From positions 1 through 64,000 of the forward strand of contig NZ_QMEY01000029.1 of the NCBI RefSeq assembly GCF_003315795.1: DNA of 64,000 nucleotides. Reading direction: 5' to 3'. Made by a program: the position numbers and the translations under genes. Under the pieces are notes generated by a model. That model had not been told where the DNA came from and searched no databases. It saw only the letters and a program-made list of their open reading frames with translations. Shown piece by piece: positions 53,860 to 62,730 of this stretch. The first letter of the stretch is position 1; each line of letters begins with the position of its first letter. Source of the stretch: Spongiactinospora rosea. GTDB lineage: Bacteria > Actinomycetota > Actinomycetes > Streptosporangiales > Streptosporangiaceae.

Positions 53860-54615
53860 TCAGTGGGTGAGGATCTTCGACAGGAAGTCCCTGGCCCGGT
53901 CGGTCCTGGCGTTGGTGAAGAACTCGTCGGGGGTGTTCTGTTCGACGATCTGGCCGTCGGCCATGAACACGACCCGGTTGGCGGCCCGGCGGGCGAATCC
54001 CATCTCGTGGGTGACCACGACCATGGTCATGCCGTCCCTGGCCAGGCCGATCATGACGTCGAGCACCTCCTGGACCATCTCCGGGTCCAGTGCCGAGGTG
54101 GGCTCGTCGAACAGGATCATCTTCGGGTCCATCGCCAGCGCGCGGGCGATGGCCACCCGCTGCTGCTGCCCGCCGGAGAGCTGCGCCGGGTACTTGTGCG
54201 CCTGACTGGCGATGCCCACCCGGTCGAGTAGCTCCATCGCGCGCATGGCCGCCTCCTTGCGCGGCTTCCTGCGAACCTTCACCGGCCCCAGTGTGACGTT
54301 GTCCAGAATCGTCTTGTGGGCGAAGAGGTTGAAGGATTGGAACACCATGCCGACCTCGGAGCGCAGCCGGGCCAGCGCCCTGCCCTCCTCGGGCAACGGT
54401 ATGCCGTCGAAGATGATCTGGCCTTCGTCGATCGTCTCCAGGCGGTTGATCGTCCGGCACAGTGTCGACTTGCCCCCGCCGGAGGGCCCGATGACGACCA
54501 TTACCTCGCCACGGTCCACGGTGAGGTCGATGTTCTTCAGCACATGTAGCGCGCCGAAGTGTTTGTTGACCCCGACCAGGCTGACGAGTGGAGTCGCGTC
54601 CCCGTTCTCCGTCAT
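53860..54615 (-). CDS. gluA: Glutamate ABC transporter ATP-binding protein GluA
   Basis: 251 residues. Walker A GPSGGGKST, Q-loop VFQSFNLF, signature LSGGQQQRVAIARAL, Walker B MILFDEPTSALDPE and switch His in VVVTHEMGF. Energises GluCD. ATG at MTENGDATPL fits the family. No clear Shine-Dalgarno sequence precedes it, so a leaderless message is possible. First gene of gluABCD and divergent from miaB across 173 bases. Confidence 0.95.
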   Translation of the reverse strand: MTENGDATPLVSLVGVNKHFGALHVLKNIDLTVDRGEVMVVIGPSGGGKSTLCRTINRLETIDEGQIIFDGIPLPEEGRALARLRSEVGMVFQSFNLFAHKTILDNVTLGPVKVRRKPRKEAAMRAMELLDRVGIASQAHKYPAQLSGGQQQRVAIARALAMDPKMILFDEPTSALDPEMVQEVLDVMIGLARDGMTMVVVTHEMGFARRAANRVVFMADGQIVEQNTPDEFFTNARTDRARDFLSKILTH

Positions 54616-54788
54616 GGTGGTCAACGTTATGCAGGTGAAGGGCACCCGTCACTAACCGCCGGGTACCGATCCGATCACGGCGGGTTGACGAACGCGCTGT
54701 TGGTGCCCCAGGTCACAGGGGCAGGGGCCCGTCCTGTACGTGAGTGATGCCCGCTCGCGTCCGGATGACGCTTAGTCTTGTCAGCGAG

Positions 54789-56291
54789 ATGAATGTCACC
54801 GAGGAGAGCGCCCGCGCCGGCGATGGCCGCACCTACGAGGTCCGGACCTACGGGTGCCAGATGAATGTACACGACTCCGAGCGGCTCGCCGGGCTGCTGG
54901 AGGACGCGGGCTACGTGCGGGCGGACGACGGCGAGGCCGCCGACGTGGTCGTGTTCAACACCTGCGCGGTGCGCGAGAACGCCGACAACCGCCTCTACGG
55001 CAACCTCGGGCACCTGCGCCCGGCCAAGACCCGCAACCCGCGCATGCAGATCGCGGTCGGCGGCTGCCTGGCCCAGAAGGACCAGGGGGAGATCGTCCGC
55101 AAGGCGCCGTGGGTGGACGTGGTGTTCGGCACCCACAACATCGGCTCGCTGCCCGTCCTGCTCGAACGCGCCAGGATCGCGCGCGAGGCGCAGGTCGAGA
55201 TCAAGGAGTCGCTGGAGGTCTTCCCCAGCACCCTGCCGACCAAGCGCGAGTCCGCGTACGCCGCGTGGGTGGCGATCTCGGTCGGCTGCAACAACACCTG
55301 CACGTTCTGCATCGTGCCGTCGCTGCGCGGCAAGGAGAAGGACCGCCGCCCCGGCGACGTACTCGGCGAGGTCCGCACGCTCGTCGAGCAGGGCGTGCTG
55401 GAGGTGACGCTGCTCGGCCAGAACGTCAACACCTACGGCGTCGAGTTCGGCGACCGGCTGGCGTTCGGCAAGCTGCTGCGCGCCTGCGGCGAGATCGACG
55501 GCCTGGAACGCGTGCGGTTCACCTCGCCGCACCCCGCCGCCTTCACCGACGACGTGATCGCCGCCATGGCCGAGACGCCCAACGTGATGCACCAGTTGCA
55601 CATGCCGCTGCAGTCCGGCTCCGACACCGTGCTGCGGGCGATGCGCCGCTCCTACCGCGCCGAGCGCTACCTCGGGATCATCGAGAGGGTCCGCGCGGCC
55701 ATGCCGGACGCGGCCATCTCCACCGACATCATCGTCGGCTTCCCCGGCGAGACCGAGGCCGACTTCCAGCAGACCCTCGACGTGGTCCGCGCCTCGCGCT
55801 TCGCGCACGCCTACACCTTCCAGTACTCCATCCGCCCCGGCACCCCCGCGGCCACCATGGACGGGCAGGTGCCGAAGGAGGTCGTGCAGGAGCGCTACGA
55901 GCGGCTGGTGGCGCTGCAGGAGGAGATCTCCTGGGAGGAGAACCGCGGGCAGGTCGGCAAGGTGATCGAGGTCCTGGTGGCCGAGGGCGAGGGGCGCAAG
56001 GACGACGCGACCCGCCGCCTGTCCGGCCGCGCCCCCGACAACCGGCTCGTCCACTTCGCGCCGGGTGCGGAGCAGCCCCGGCCGGGTGACATGGTCCGCG
56101 TCGAGATCACCTACGCGGCCCCGCACCACCTGGTGGCCGACGGCGTGCCGCTGTCGCTGCGCCGCACCCGCGCGGGCGATGCGTGGGCCGCGCGCCAGGC
56201 CGCTCCGGCGCCCGCTCCAGGCGTCATGCTGGGCATGCCGTCCATCGGCCGTCCCGCCGCCACCGCCGTCCAGGCCACCGGCTGTTCCTGA
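54789..56291 (+). CDS. miaB: tRNA-2-methylthio-N6-dimethylallyladenosine synthase MiaB
   Basis: 500 residues. UPF0004 domain with cysteines in TYGCQMNVHDSER, NTCAVRENADN and GGCLAQKD; radical-SAM cysteines in GCNNTCTFC; TRAM domain near residues 380-450; then a C-terminal tail rich in Ala/Pro. It methylthiolates i6A37, the product of MiaA, which is encoded 5.5 kb downstream. The ATG at MNVTEES was chosen; a start 15 codons earlier is open but not family-like. Confidence 0.95.
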   Translation: MNVTEESARAGDGRTYEVRTYGCQMNVHDSERLAGLLEDAGYVRADDGEAADVVVFNTCAVRENADNRLYGNLGHLRPAKTRNPRMQIAVGGCLAQKDQGEIVRKAPWVDVVFGTHNIGSLPVLLERARIAREAQVEIKESLEVFPSTLPTKRESAYAAWVAISVGCNNTCTFCIVPSLRGKEKDRRPGDVLGEVRTLVEQGVLEVTLLGQNVNTYGVEFGDRLAFGKLLRACGEIDGLERVRFTSPHPAAFTDDVIAAMAETPNVMHQLHMPLQSGSDTVLRAMRRSYRAERYLGIIERVRAAMPDAAISTDIIVGFPGETEADFQQTLDVVRASRFAHAYTFQYSIRPGTPAATMDGQVPKEVVQERYERLVALQEEISWEENRGQVGKVIEVLVAEGEGRKDDATRRLSGRAPDNRLVHFAPGAEQPRPGDMVRVEITYAAPHHLVADGVPLSLRRTRAGDAWAARQAAPAPAPGVMLGMPSIGRPAATAVQATGCS

Positions 56292-56309
56292 GCCGCCGGG
56301 CCCGCCGGC

Positions 56310-56936
56310 TCAGTGCCTGCGGAGCCGGTCGAGGAACCGGTCGCAGTACGGCCGGCGGAAGTCGTCGAAGGTCGCGCACGGGTTGGCGCCGCGCCAGGTG
56401 ACCGAGGGGCGCGGCGCGGGCTGTGGCTGTGGCAGGGGCTGCGGTCGTGGTTCGGGCTCCGGAGCCTGTTGACGGCGGGGAGCCCTGCGCTCGGGCGGGC
56501 GTACCGGGGCGTGGCGCGCTCCGCCGTTCCGGCGCGTCTTGGCGGTGGGCGGGCGGGGCGCCTGGCGCCCCGCGGTCGGAGGGTGCCCGCCCGGACGCGT
56601 CGCATCCACCCGATCCCCGCTCGGTACCGGGACCGCCGCCTCGCGTCGCGGCGTCGAGGGGGCGGGCGTCGGTGTGCCGCTCCCCGGCACCCATCCGGAG
56701 AACTCACCGGACGGCCGCGGCTCCGGCCGCCCCGCCGTGCCCACCGGCCGTCCCGGCCGCGGGCGCGGGGTGCCGTCACTCGTCGTCGACTGCTCCGGTG
56801 GCCCGGAATTCGCGTTCTGGCCAGCCGAAAAGGCCAGGAAGACCCCGGTTCCCGCGGTACCGAGGACGGCGACCGCGCCCGCCGCCGCCACCCAGGAACG
56901 CCGCTGACCCGCGAAAAGTCGTGAGATGAGGGACAA
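56310..56936 (-). CDS. Proline/arginine-rich membrane-anchored hypothetical protein
   Basis: 208 residues from a TTG preceded by AAAGGA; a GTG 21 codons upstream is the alternative. After a basic start there is one hydrophobic helix (WVAAAGAVAVLGTAGTGVFLAF). About 130 residues of Pro/Arg/Thr-rich sequence follow, then a compact end with two cysteines (NPCATFDDFRRPYCDRFL) that could form a disulfide outside the cell. Family not recognised. Divergent from a second protein of similar layout. The strong Pro/Arg bias makes coding statistics less reliable. Confidence 0.6.
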   Translation of the reverse strand: MSLISRLFAGQRRSWVAAAGAVAVLGTAGTGVFLAFSAGQNANSGPPEQSTTSDGTPRPRPGRPVGTAGRPEPRPSGEFSGWVPGSGTPTPAPSTPRREAAVPVPSGDRVDATRPGGHPPTAGRQAPRPPTAKTRRNGGARHAPVRPPERRAPRRQQAPEPEPRPQPLPQPQPAPRPSVTWRGANPCATFDDFRRPYCDRFLDRLRRH

Positions 56937-57052
56937 GGTGTGATTCCTTTGTGATCCTTGTGCGCCGATTTCGTTACTGGGGTTAGTGTGGTCCAGCACC
57001 CTCGGGAACCGTGCTGGTTTCCACCGATACGACCGCAGGGAGTTGTCGACTC

Positions 57053-57580
57053 ATGCAGCGGCACGTCCGATCATCGACGGGCCATACCGATCCGACCGAG
57101 CACGACGAGACCAAGAACACAGGGTCCAGGAGGAAGAGAGGGAGCAGGCGCGGCCAGGCCATAGCCGCGGGTGCTCTCGTCGCCGTCCTCGCCGCGGGGG
57201 GCGTCGCCTTCGCGGTGCTCAACGACACCGGCGGTGCCGCGCCCAGCGGCACCGCCACGACAGGGCAGCCCGCGGACCGCGCGGAAGCCCCCGCGGCACC
57301 CGCGGAACAGTCCGAGCCCGCCGAGCCCGCCGAGCCCGGCGGCGAGGGAGAGGGCACGGCGGAGGACACACCCTCCGTGGAGGCCCACTCCGTCCCCGAC
57401 GCCGACCCCGGCGACGCGGGCGAGCCCGGCAACGCCGGCCGCGAGCCGGAGAAGGACCCGGAAGAGAAGAAGGACTCCACGCCGACCTCGCCGAAGAACG
57501 ACGGCGGGCAGGCGGAGGAGGTCGACGACTGGCCGAGCGACGGTCCTCCCGGCCTGGTCCCCGGCCGAGGCCCGCAGTAA
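57053..57580 (+). CDS. Acidic membrane-anchored hypothetical protein
   Basis: 175 residues: a basic cytoplasmic head (KNTGSRRKRGSRRGQ), one membrane helix (AIAAGALVAVLAAGGVAFAVL) and about 110 residues of Glu/Pro/Ala/Gly-rich, probably disordered outer part. No cysteine after the helix. AGGGAG lies 11 bases before the ATG. Family not recognised. It mirrors the divergent gene in layout but has opposite charge (acidic versus basic), which might allow the two to interact; this is speculation. Confidence 0.6.
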   Translation: MQRHVRSSTGHTDPTEHDETKNTGSRRKRGSRRGQAIAAGALVAVLAAGGVAFAVLNDTGGAAPSGTATTGQPADRAEAPAAPAEQSEPAEPAEPGGEGEGTAEDTPSVEAHSVPDADPGDAGEPGNAGREPEKDPEEKKDSTPTSPKNDGGQAEEVDDWPSDGPPGLVPGRGPQ

Positions 57581-57726
57581 GGGGCTGAGCGCGCCCGTCG
57601 TACCGCTTTCCCGAGCCGGTACGGCGGGCCGTGCCCTGTAGCCTGGTCCCACAGTGCGCCGTGCGGGGCGCGCCGACATGCCCCCCGCTGATGCCCGGAA
57701 GGCCCGCTGCGAATAGGGTCCGGCAC

Positions 57727-59127
57727 ATGAGCACTCACTACGACGTGGTAGTCCTGGGCGCGGGGCCCGGCGGATACACCGCCGCGGTGCGAGCCGCGCA
57801 GCTCGGCCTGCAGGTGGCGGTCGTCGAGGAGCGATACTGGGGCGGTATCTGCCTCAACGTCGGTTGTATCCCCTCCAAGGCCCTGTTGCGCAACGCCGAG
57901 CTCGCGCACATCTTCACCCATGAGGCGAAGACGTTCGGCATGCGCGTCGACGGCACCGTGTCCTTCGACTACGGCGAGGCGTTCAAGCGCAGCCGCAAGG
58001 TCGCCGACGGCCGGGTCAAGGGCGTCCACTACCTGATGAAGAAGAACGCCATCACCGAGTACGACGGGCGGGGCACGTTCACGGACGCGCACACCCTCCA
58101 GGTCGCCCGCAACGGCGGCGGCAGCGAGACGGTGACCTTCGACAACTGCATCATCGCCGCGGGCACCACCACCAAGCTGCTGCCCGGCACGTCGCTGAGC
58201 GAGCGGGTGGTGACCTTCGAGGAGCAGATCCTCGCCGACCGGCTGCCCGGAAGCGTCATCATCGCCGGGGCGGGCGCGATCGGCGTGGAGTTCGCGTACG
58301 TGCTCAACTCCTACGGCGTCAAGGTGACGATCGTGGAGTTCCTGGACCGCATCGTCCCGCTGGAGGACGCCGAGGTGTCCGCCGAACTCGCCAAGCGCTA
58401 CCGGCGGCTCGGCATCGAGGTGCTGACCTCCACCAAGGTCGAGTCCATCGACGACTCCGGCGACCGGGTCCAGGTCACCGTCTCGCGCAACGGCGAGCAG
58501 CAGAAGCTCGCGGCCGACAAGGTGCTGCAGGCGATCGGGTTCCAGCCCAGGGTCGAGGGCTACGGGCTGGAGAACACGGGCGTGGCGCTGACCGAGCGCG
58601 GCGCGATCGCGGTGGACGGGCGCGGCCGTACGAACGTGCCGCACATCTTCGCGATCGGCGACGTCACCGCCAAGCTGATGCTGGCGCACGCGGCCGAGGC
58701 GATGGGCATCGTGGCGGCCGAGACGATCGGCGGCGCGGAGACGATGGAGATCGACTTCGTCATGGTGCCGCGCGCGACGTACTGCCAGCCGCAGGTCGCC
58801 AGCTTCGGCTGGACCGAGGCGCAGGCGCGGGAGCAGGGCTTCGATGTCAAGGTGGTGAAGTTCCCCTTCACCGCCAACGGCAAGGCACACGGCCTCGGCG
58901 ACCCCAACGGCTTCGTCAAGGTGATCAGCGACGCCAAGTACGGCGAGATCCTGGGCGCCCACCTCATCGGCCCCGAGGTCACCGAACTCCTCCCGGAGCT
59001 GACCCTGGCCCAGCAGTGGGACCTGACGGTCCACGAGGTCGGCCGGAACATCCACGCCCACCCCACCCTGGGCGAGGCCGTCAAGGAGGCCGTCCACGGC
59101 CTGGCCGGCCACATGATCAACATGTGA
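57727..59127 (+). CDS. lpdA: Dihydrolipoamide dehydrogenase (E3)
   Basis: 466 residues. FAD-binding GAGPGGYTAA, redox disulfide Cys42/Cys47 in GGICLNVGCIPSKA, NAD-binding AGAGAIGVEFA and the active-site HxxxxE near the C-terminus (HAHPTLGEAVKE). Reoxidises dihydrolipoyl-E2 of 2-oxoacid dehydrogenases and the glycine cleavage system. It stands alone. It could serve the E1/E2 enzymes of the NRPS cluster, which lack their own E3, though the genome may hold others. Confidence 0.96.
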   Translation: MSTHYDVVVLGAGPGGYTAAVRAAQLGLQVAVVEERYWGGICLNVGCIPSKALLRNAELAHIFTHEAKTFGMRVDGTVSFDYGEAFKRSRKVADGRVKGVHYLMKKNAITEYDGRGTFTDAHTLQVARNGGGSETVTFDNCIIAAGTTTKLLPGTSLSERVVTFEEQILADRLPGSVIIAGAGAIGVEFAYVLNSYGVKVTIVEFLDRIVPLEDAEVSAELAKRYRRLGIEVLTSTKVESIDDSGDRVQVTVSRNGEQQKLAADKVLQAIGFQPRVEGYGLENTGVALTERGAIAVDGRGRTNVPHIFAIGDVTAKLMLAHAAEAMGIVAAETIGGAETMEIDFVMVPRATYCQPQVASFGWTEAQAREQGFDVKVVKFPFTANGKAHGLGDPNGFVKVISDAKYGEILGAHLIGPEVTELLPELTLAQQWDLTVHEVGRNIHAHPTLGEAVKEAVHGLAGHMINM

Positions 59128-59149
59128 CCCCACCCAGGGCCCGCACGAC

Positions 59150-59203
59150 CGTGAGCGGGGGTGACCACCGGCGCCCACCGGCCTTGGTGCCCCCACCCTC
59201 ACG
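59150..59203 (+). terminator. Imperfect hairpin after lpdA
   Basis: CGTGAG and CTCACG close a long GC-rich stem that also pairs GGGGG with CCCCC around an inner GC-rich loop. No U-tract. The position 22 bases after the lpdA stop fits a terminator. Confidence 0.45.
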
Positions 59204-59243
59204 TTGGGTAGGGGCGGAGGTTCTCGGAAAGTACACTTGGGGC

Positions 59244-59492
59244 ATGGACGCCGCACGCAAGTACGAAGACGAGCACGCGCTCCTCGACCGACTGCACCCG
59301 CACCAGGTCCATGAGGTGCGGGCCGTGATGTTGCGGCTGGTGGCGGCCAACGAGGGCGCGGCCGAGCCGGAGGCCACCCCGCCGGTCAAGCGGCGGCATC
59401 TGTCCTTCGCGGGCCTGTTCAGCTCCGGCGAGGGCGATCTCGCCGAACGCCATGAAGAGATCTTGCGGGACCGGCTGAATCACCCTGTGTGA
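59244..59492 (+). CDS. Probable antitoxin partner of the PIN-domain protein
   Basis: 82 residues, mostly helical and charged (MDAARKYEDEHALLDRLHPHQVHEVRAVMLRLV, then a Pro-rich hinge and a C-terminal segment). No obvious ribbon-helix-helix or AbrB fold can be read by eye. The assignment rests on size and the four-base overlap with the PIN-domain gene. It could be a conserved helper of the ribonuclease without antitoxin function. Confidence 0.6.
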   Translation: MDAARKYEDEHALLDRLHPHQVHEVRAVMLRLVAANEGAAEPEATPPVKRRHLSFAGLFSSGEGDLAERHEEILRDRLNHPV

Positions 59493-59902
59493 CGATCATT
59501 GTCGATACCGGCCCGCTGGTGGCCGCACTCGACGCCGACGACAAGCACCATCGGCGTTGCACCGAGTTCCTTGAGACGGTTCCCGGCCCCCTGCTGGTGC
59601 CGGTGGCCGTCGTAGTCGAAGTGTGCCAACTGGTCGAGAAGTACCGCGGCTCCCGCGCCGAGGCGGCCTTTCTGACCTCGCTGTCCAACGGCGACCCGCG
59701 CCTGGTGATGCCCTCCAAAGGAGACCTGGCCCGCGCCGCCGAACTGGTCGGCCGATACGAGGATCTTCCGTTGGGCGCGGTCGACGCCATGGTGATCGCC
59801 ACCGCCGAACGGCTCGGTGTGGACGCGGTGGCGACGCTCGACCACCGGCATTTCAGCGTCGTGCGCCCCAGCCATGTACGGGCGTTCCGGTTACTTCCCT
59901 GA
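59489..59902 (+). CDS. PIN-domain ribonuclease, VapC-like toxin
   Basis: 137 residues. Acidic residues of the PIN active site are in place: Asp6 (IIVDTGPL), Glu44 (VVVEVCQL), Asp99 (GAVDAMVIATAE) and Asp118 (TLDHRHF). VapC enzymes cut tRNA or rRNA when freed from the antitoxin. GTG start overlaps the upstream gene by four bases. The 3' end overlaps the rnz gene on the other strand by 12 bases. Confidence 0.85.
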   Translation: MTIIVDTGPLVAALDADDKHHRRCTEFLETVPGPLLVPVAVVVEVCQLVEKYRGSRAEAAFLTSLSNGDPRLVMPSKGDLARAAELVGRYEDLPLGAVDAMVIATAERLGVDAVATLDHRHFSVVRPSHVRAFRLLP

Positions 59903-60814
59903 TCGCTTCGGGACGGGGATCGTGGCGAGGTCGTGGGCCAGGACGATCTCGCCGGAGAAGGACTTGGCGGCCTCGTCGAGGAAGCGGGGCTCGTCGCCGG
60001 GGTCGTAGCGTTCGGAGAAGTGGGTGAGCACCAGGCGGCGGACGTTGGACTCGGCGGCGATCCGGCCGGCCTGGGCGGCGGTCAGGTGACCGTACTCCTC
60101 GGCGAGGCGGGCCTCGGCGGACAGGTACGTCGACTCGATCACCAGCAGGTCGGCGCCCTCGGCGAGCCGGAAGGCGGCGTCGCAGAGCCGGGTGTCCATC
60201 ACGAAGGCGGCGCTCTGGCCCGGGCGCGGGTCGCTGCATTCGGCGAGGGTGACGGTGGAGCCGTCCGGGGCGGTGACGGCACCCTCGCGCTGGAGGCGGC
60301 CGATGAGGGGGCCCGCCAGGCCGCGGGCGCGCAGGCGGTCGGGGAGCATGCGCCGGCCGTCGGGCTCGTCGAGCCGGTAGCCGTACGCCGGGACGGTGTG
60401 GGACAGCGGGAGCGCGGTCAGGGTGACCGGGCCCGCGGGGAGGGTGACCGAGGGGCCGGTGAGGGGGCGTTCGGCGATGACCGTGGTGTCCACGAACAGG
60501 GTCGCGTGCCGTAGCCGCCGCCAGTACTCCGCGCCGCTCGCCGGATAGGCGGCCGTCACCTGGTGGGCGACACCGTCGCGGGCGATCCGCTGGACGACGC
60601 CCGGCACGCCCAGGCAGTGGTCGCCGTGCAGGTGGGTGACGCAGATCCAGGTGACGTCGTGGGCGCTCAGCCCGGCGTGGGACATCTGCCGCTGGGTGCC
60701 CTCGCCGGGGTCGAACAGGAAGCCCTCGCCGTCCCAGCGCAGCAGGTAGCCGTTCTGGTTGCGCAGCCGGGTGGGCACCGCGCTGGACGTACCGAGGACG
60801 ATCAGTTCGCGCAT
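59891..60814 (-). CDS. rnz: Ribonuclease Z / MBL-fold hydrolase
   Basis: 307 residues. Metallo-beta-lactamase fold with HLHGDH, the Asp in FVMDTRLC and further His in LTHFSERY, and the exosite-like region between the conserved blocks. Processes tRNA 3' ends. The start was placed at MRELIVLGTSSAVP; an ATG five codons upstream is possible. Convergent with and overlapping the PIN gene end. Confidence 0.9.
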   Translation of the reverse strand: MRELIVLGTSSAVPTRLRNQNGYLLRWDGEGFLFDPGEGTQRQMSHAGLSAHDVTWICVTHLHGDHCLGVPGVVQRIARDGVAHQVTAAYPASGAEYWRRLRHATLFVDTTVIAERPLTGPSVTLPAGPVTLTALPLSHTVPAYGYRLDEPDGRRMLPDRLRARGLAGPLIGRLQREGAVTAPDGSTVTLAECSDPRPGQSAAFVMDTRLCDAAFRLAEGADLLVIESTYLSAEARLAEEYGHLTAAQAGRIAAESNVRRLVLTHFSERYDPGDEPRFLDEAAKSFSGEIVLAHDLATIPVPKRSGK

Positions 60815-60881
60815 GGACACGGACCCCATGCTAGGGACTGGTCGCCCTGCGCCGCCCGTGCCCGCCGGTGTCGCGGGCGCA

Positions 60882-60887
60882 TAGAAT
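60882..60887 (+). promoter_or_regulatory. -10 element for a leaderless ogt transcript
   Basis: TAGAAT ends seven bases before the second GTG of GTGGTG. With normal spacing the transcript would begin at or next to the start codon, and no Shine-Dalgarno sequence is present. Confidence 0.5.
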
Positions 60888-60893
60888 CTTGTG

Positions 60894-61427
60894 GTGGAAA
60901 GCGTGGTATTCGGCGCGGTGCCGACGCCGCTCGGGCGGCTCGCCGTCGCCGTCACCGACGTCGGGCTGGCCGCCCTGGTCTGGGGCGACACACCCGAGCG
61001 GCGGGCGGACGCGGCGCGGCGGCTGGGGTTGCCGATGGCCGAGGGCGACCCCGACGGGCGTACGGCGGGCGTGCTCGCCGAGCTGACCCGCTACTTCGCG
61101 GGCGAGCTGCGGTCCTTCAGCGTCCCGGTGGACTGGCGGCTGCTCTCCCCGGTGCAACGGCGGGTGCTCGGCACGCTGCACGGGCGCGTGCCGTACGGCA
61201 AGGCGGTGACCTACGGCGAGCTGGCCGAGATGAGCGGCGGCGGCGTGCCCGCGCGGGCGATCGGCTCGATCATGGGCGCCAACCCGATCCCGATCGTGGT
61301 GCCCTGCCACCGCGTGGTGGCGGGCGACGGGCTCGGCGGTTTCAGCGGCGGGACGGGCGTGGAGTCCAAGCGCTGGCTGCTCACCCTGGAGGGCTACCTG
61401 CAGCCGATGCTCGACTGGGAGATGTGA
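60894..61427 (+). CDS. ogt: Methylated-DNA--protein-cysteine methyltransferase
   Basis: 177 residues. The suicide cysteine lies in VPCHRV (Cys138), with the Asn hinge in MGANPIPI and the helix-turn-helix region VTYGELAEMSGGGVPARAIG. It transfers the methyl group from O6-methylguanine to itself. Starts with GTG; an adjacent GTG one codon earlier is equally possible, and both are placed for leaderless translation. Divergent from rnz across about 80 bases. Confidence 0.94.
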   Translation: MESVVFGAVPTPLGRLAVAVTDVGLAALVWGDTPERRADAARRLGLPMAEGDPDGRTAGVLAELTRYFAGELRSFSVPVDWRLLSPVQRRVLGTLHGRVPYGKAVTYGELAEMSGGGVPARAIGSIMGANPIPIVVPCHRVVAGDGLGGFSGGTGVESKRWLLTLEGYLQPMLDWEM

Positions 61428-61443
61428 GCCCGCACGGCGAGGG

Positions 61444-61472
61444 CGGGGCCGCACCCTCCCGGCGCGGCCCCG
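61444..61472. terminator. Hairpin between convergent ogt and MT0933-type antitoxin genes
   Basis: Perfect 9-base arms CGGGGCCGC and GCGGCCCCG with an 11-base loop, 17 bases after the ogt stop. Probably bidirectional. Confidence 0.65.
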
Positions 61473-61514
61473 TCGTCAGCCCATGTCGCCCACGCGGGTG
61501 AGCGGGCCGGTGGG

Positions 61515-61733
61515 TCAGCCTTCCCGGCCGTCGTCGCCGCCCTGGGTCCGCTTGCGGGCCTCTTCGGCGGCGCGGTCGATCTGGTCGTCGTAGCGGCCGC
61601 CGGTCTTGTCCTTGGCCCACTCGGAGCCCTTGTCCACGATGTCGTCCGTCCGGCCTTCGGCCTGACGCGGGATGTCGTGGGTCTTGCCGCTGTGGCCGCC
61701 GAACATCTCCTTGATCTTGTCCATGATCGACAT
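61515..61733 (-). CDS. MT0933-family antitoxin-like protein
   Basis: 72 residues: MSIMDKIKEMFGGHSGKTHD followed by a repeated amphipathic helix (TDDIVDKGSEWAKDKTGG, DDQIDRAAEEARKR). This is the small actinobacterial MT0933/Rv0909 type. No toxin gene is adjacent, since the neighbour is miaA in the opposite direction. The protein may be an orphan antitoxin or have another role such as stress response. Confidence 0.8.
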   Translation of the reverse strand: MSIMDKIKEMFGGHSGKTHDIPRQAEGRTDDIVDKGSEWAKDKTGGRYDDQIDRAAEEARKRTQGGDDGREG

Positions 61734-61773
61734 GATGGATTCCCCCGAATCGATCTATATTTCCCCTCACCCC

Positions 61774-62721
61774 ATGCATACCCAGGCAGTTGACACACTT
61801 ATCGGCGTGACAGAGCGACCCGTGGTAGCCGTCGTCGGCCCGACAGCGGTAGGAAAGTCCGATTTGGCCGTGGATCTGGCCCTCCGGCTGGGGGGTGAGG
61901 TGGTCAACGCCGACTCCATGCAGCTTTACCGAGGAATGAACGTCGGAACGGCCAAGCTTTCCCCCGAGGAGATGCGCGGTGTGCCGCATCACCTGCTCGA
62001 CGTCTGGGACGTCCGCAAGACGGCCAGTGTCGCGGAGTACCAGGGCCTGGCGCGCGCGCTCCTGGACGGCATGCGCGCGCGCGGGGTGACGCCGATCCTG
62101 ACCGGAGGGTCGGGCCTGTACGTCCGGGCCGCGCTGGACGACCTGGAGTTCCCGGGCACCGACCCGCGGATCCGGGCGAGGCTGGAGGCGGAACTGGCCG
62201 AATCCGGGCCGAGTGTCCTGTACGACCGGCTGAGCCGCCTCGACCCCGCCGCCGCGGCGGCCATCCTGCCCAGCAACGGCAGGCGCGTCGTGCGGGCCCT
62301 GGAGGTCATCGAACTGTCGGGGCGGCCGTTTTCGGCGACCATGCCGTCCTACGACGCGGTCTATCCCAGCGTCCAGATCGGGATCGAGGTCCCCCGCCCG
62401 GTGCTGGACGAGCGGATCGCCCTGCGGGTCGAGCGGATGTGGCGGGCCGGGCTGGTGGACGAGGTACGCGAACTCGCCCGTCACGGTCTCGCGCAAGGCC
62501 GTACGGCGAGCCGGGCCCTCGGGTACGCGCAGGTGCTCCGGTACCTGGCGGGGGAGTGGACCGAGGAACAGGCCAAGGACGAGACGATCAGGGCCACCCG
62601 CAGGTTCGCGCGCCGCCAGGAGTCGTGGTTCCGGCGCGACCCGCGCGTGGTGTGGCTCCGTCACGACTCGCCCGGCCTGCTCGAACGCGCCCTGTACACG
62701 CTCGCGGGGGCCGCTCGATAG
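61774..62721 (+). CDS. miaA: tRNA dimethylallyltransferase MiaA
   Basis: 315 residues. P-loop GPTAVGKSDLA, NADSMQLYRGMNVGTAK, LTGGSGLYVRA and the C-terminal RRFARRQESWFRRD are diagnostic. Adds the dimethylallyl group to A37 of tRNAs, which MiaB then modifies. A TATATT box ends 12 bases before the ATG, so the message may be nearly leaderless. A GTG eleven codons later, directly before VTERPVVAVVG, is an alternative start. Confidence 0.95.
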   Translation: MHTQAVDTLIGVTERPVVAVVGPTAVGKSDLAVDLALRLGGEVVNADSMQLYRGMNVGTAKLSPEEMRGVPHHLLDVWDVRKTASVAEYQGLARALLDGMRARGVTPILTGGSGLYVRAALDDLEFPGTDPRIRARLEAELAESGPSVLYDRLSRLDPAAAAAILPSNGRRVVRALEVIELSGRPFSATMPSYDAVYPSVQIGIEVPRPVLDERIALRVERMWRAGLVDEVRELARHGLAQGRTASRALGYAQVLRYLAGEWTEEQAKDETIRATRRFARRQESWFRRDPRVVWLRHDSPGLLERALYTLAGAAR

Positions 62722-62730
62722 GGTTGGGTC

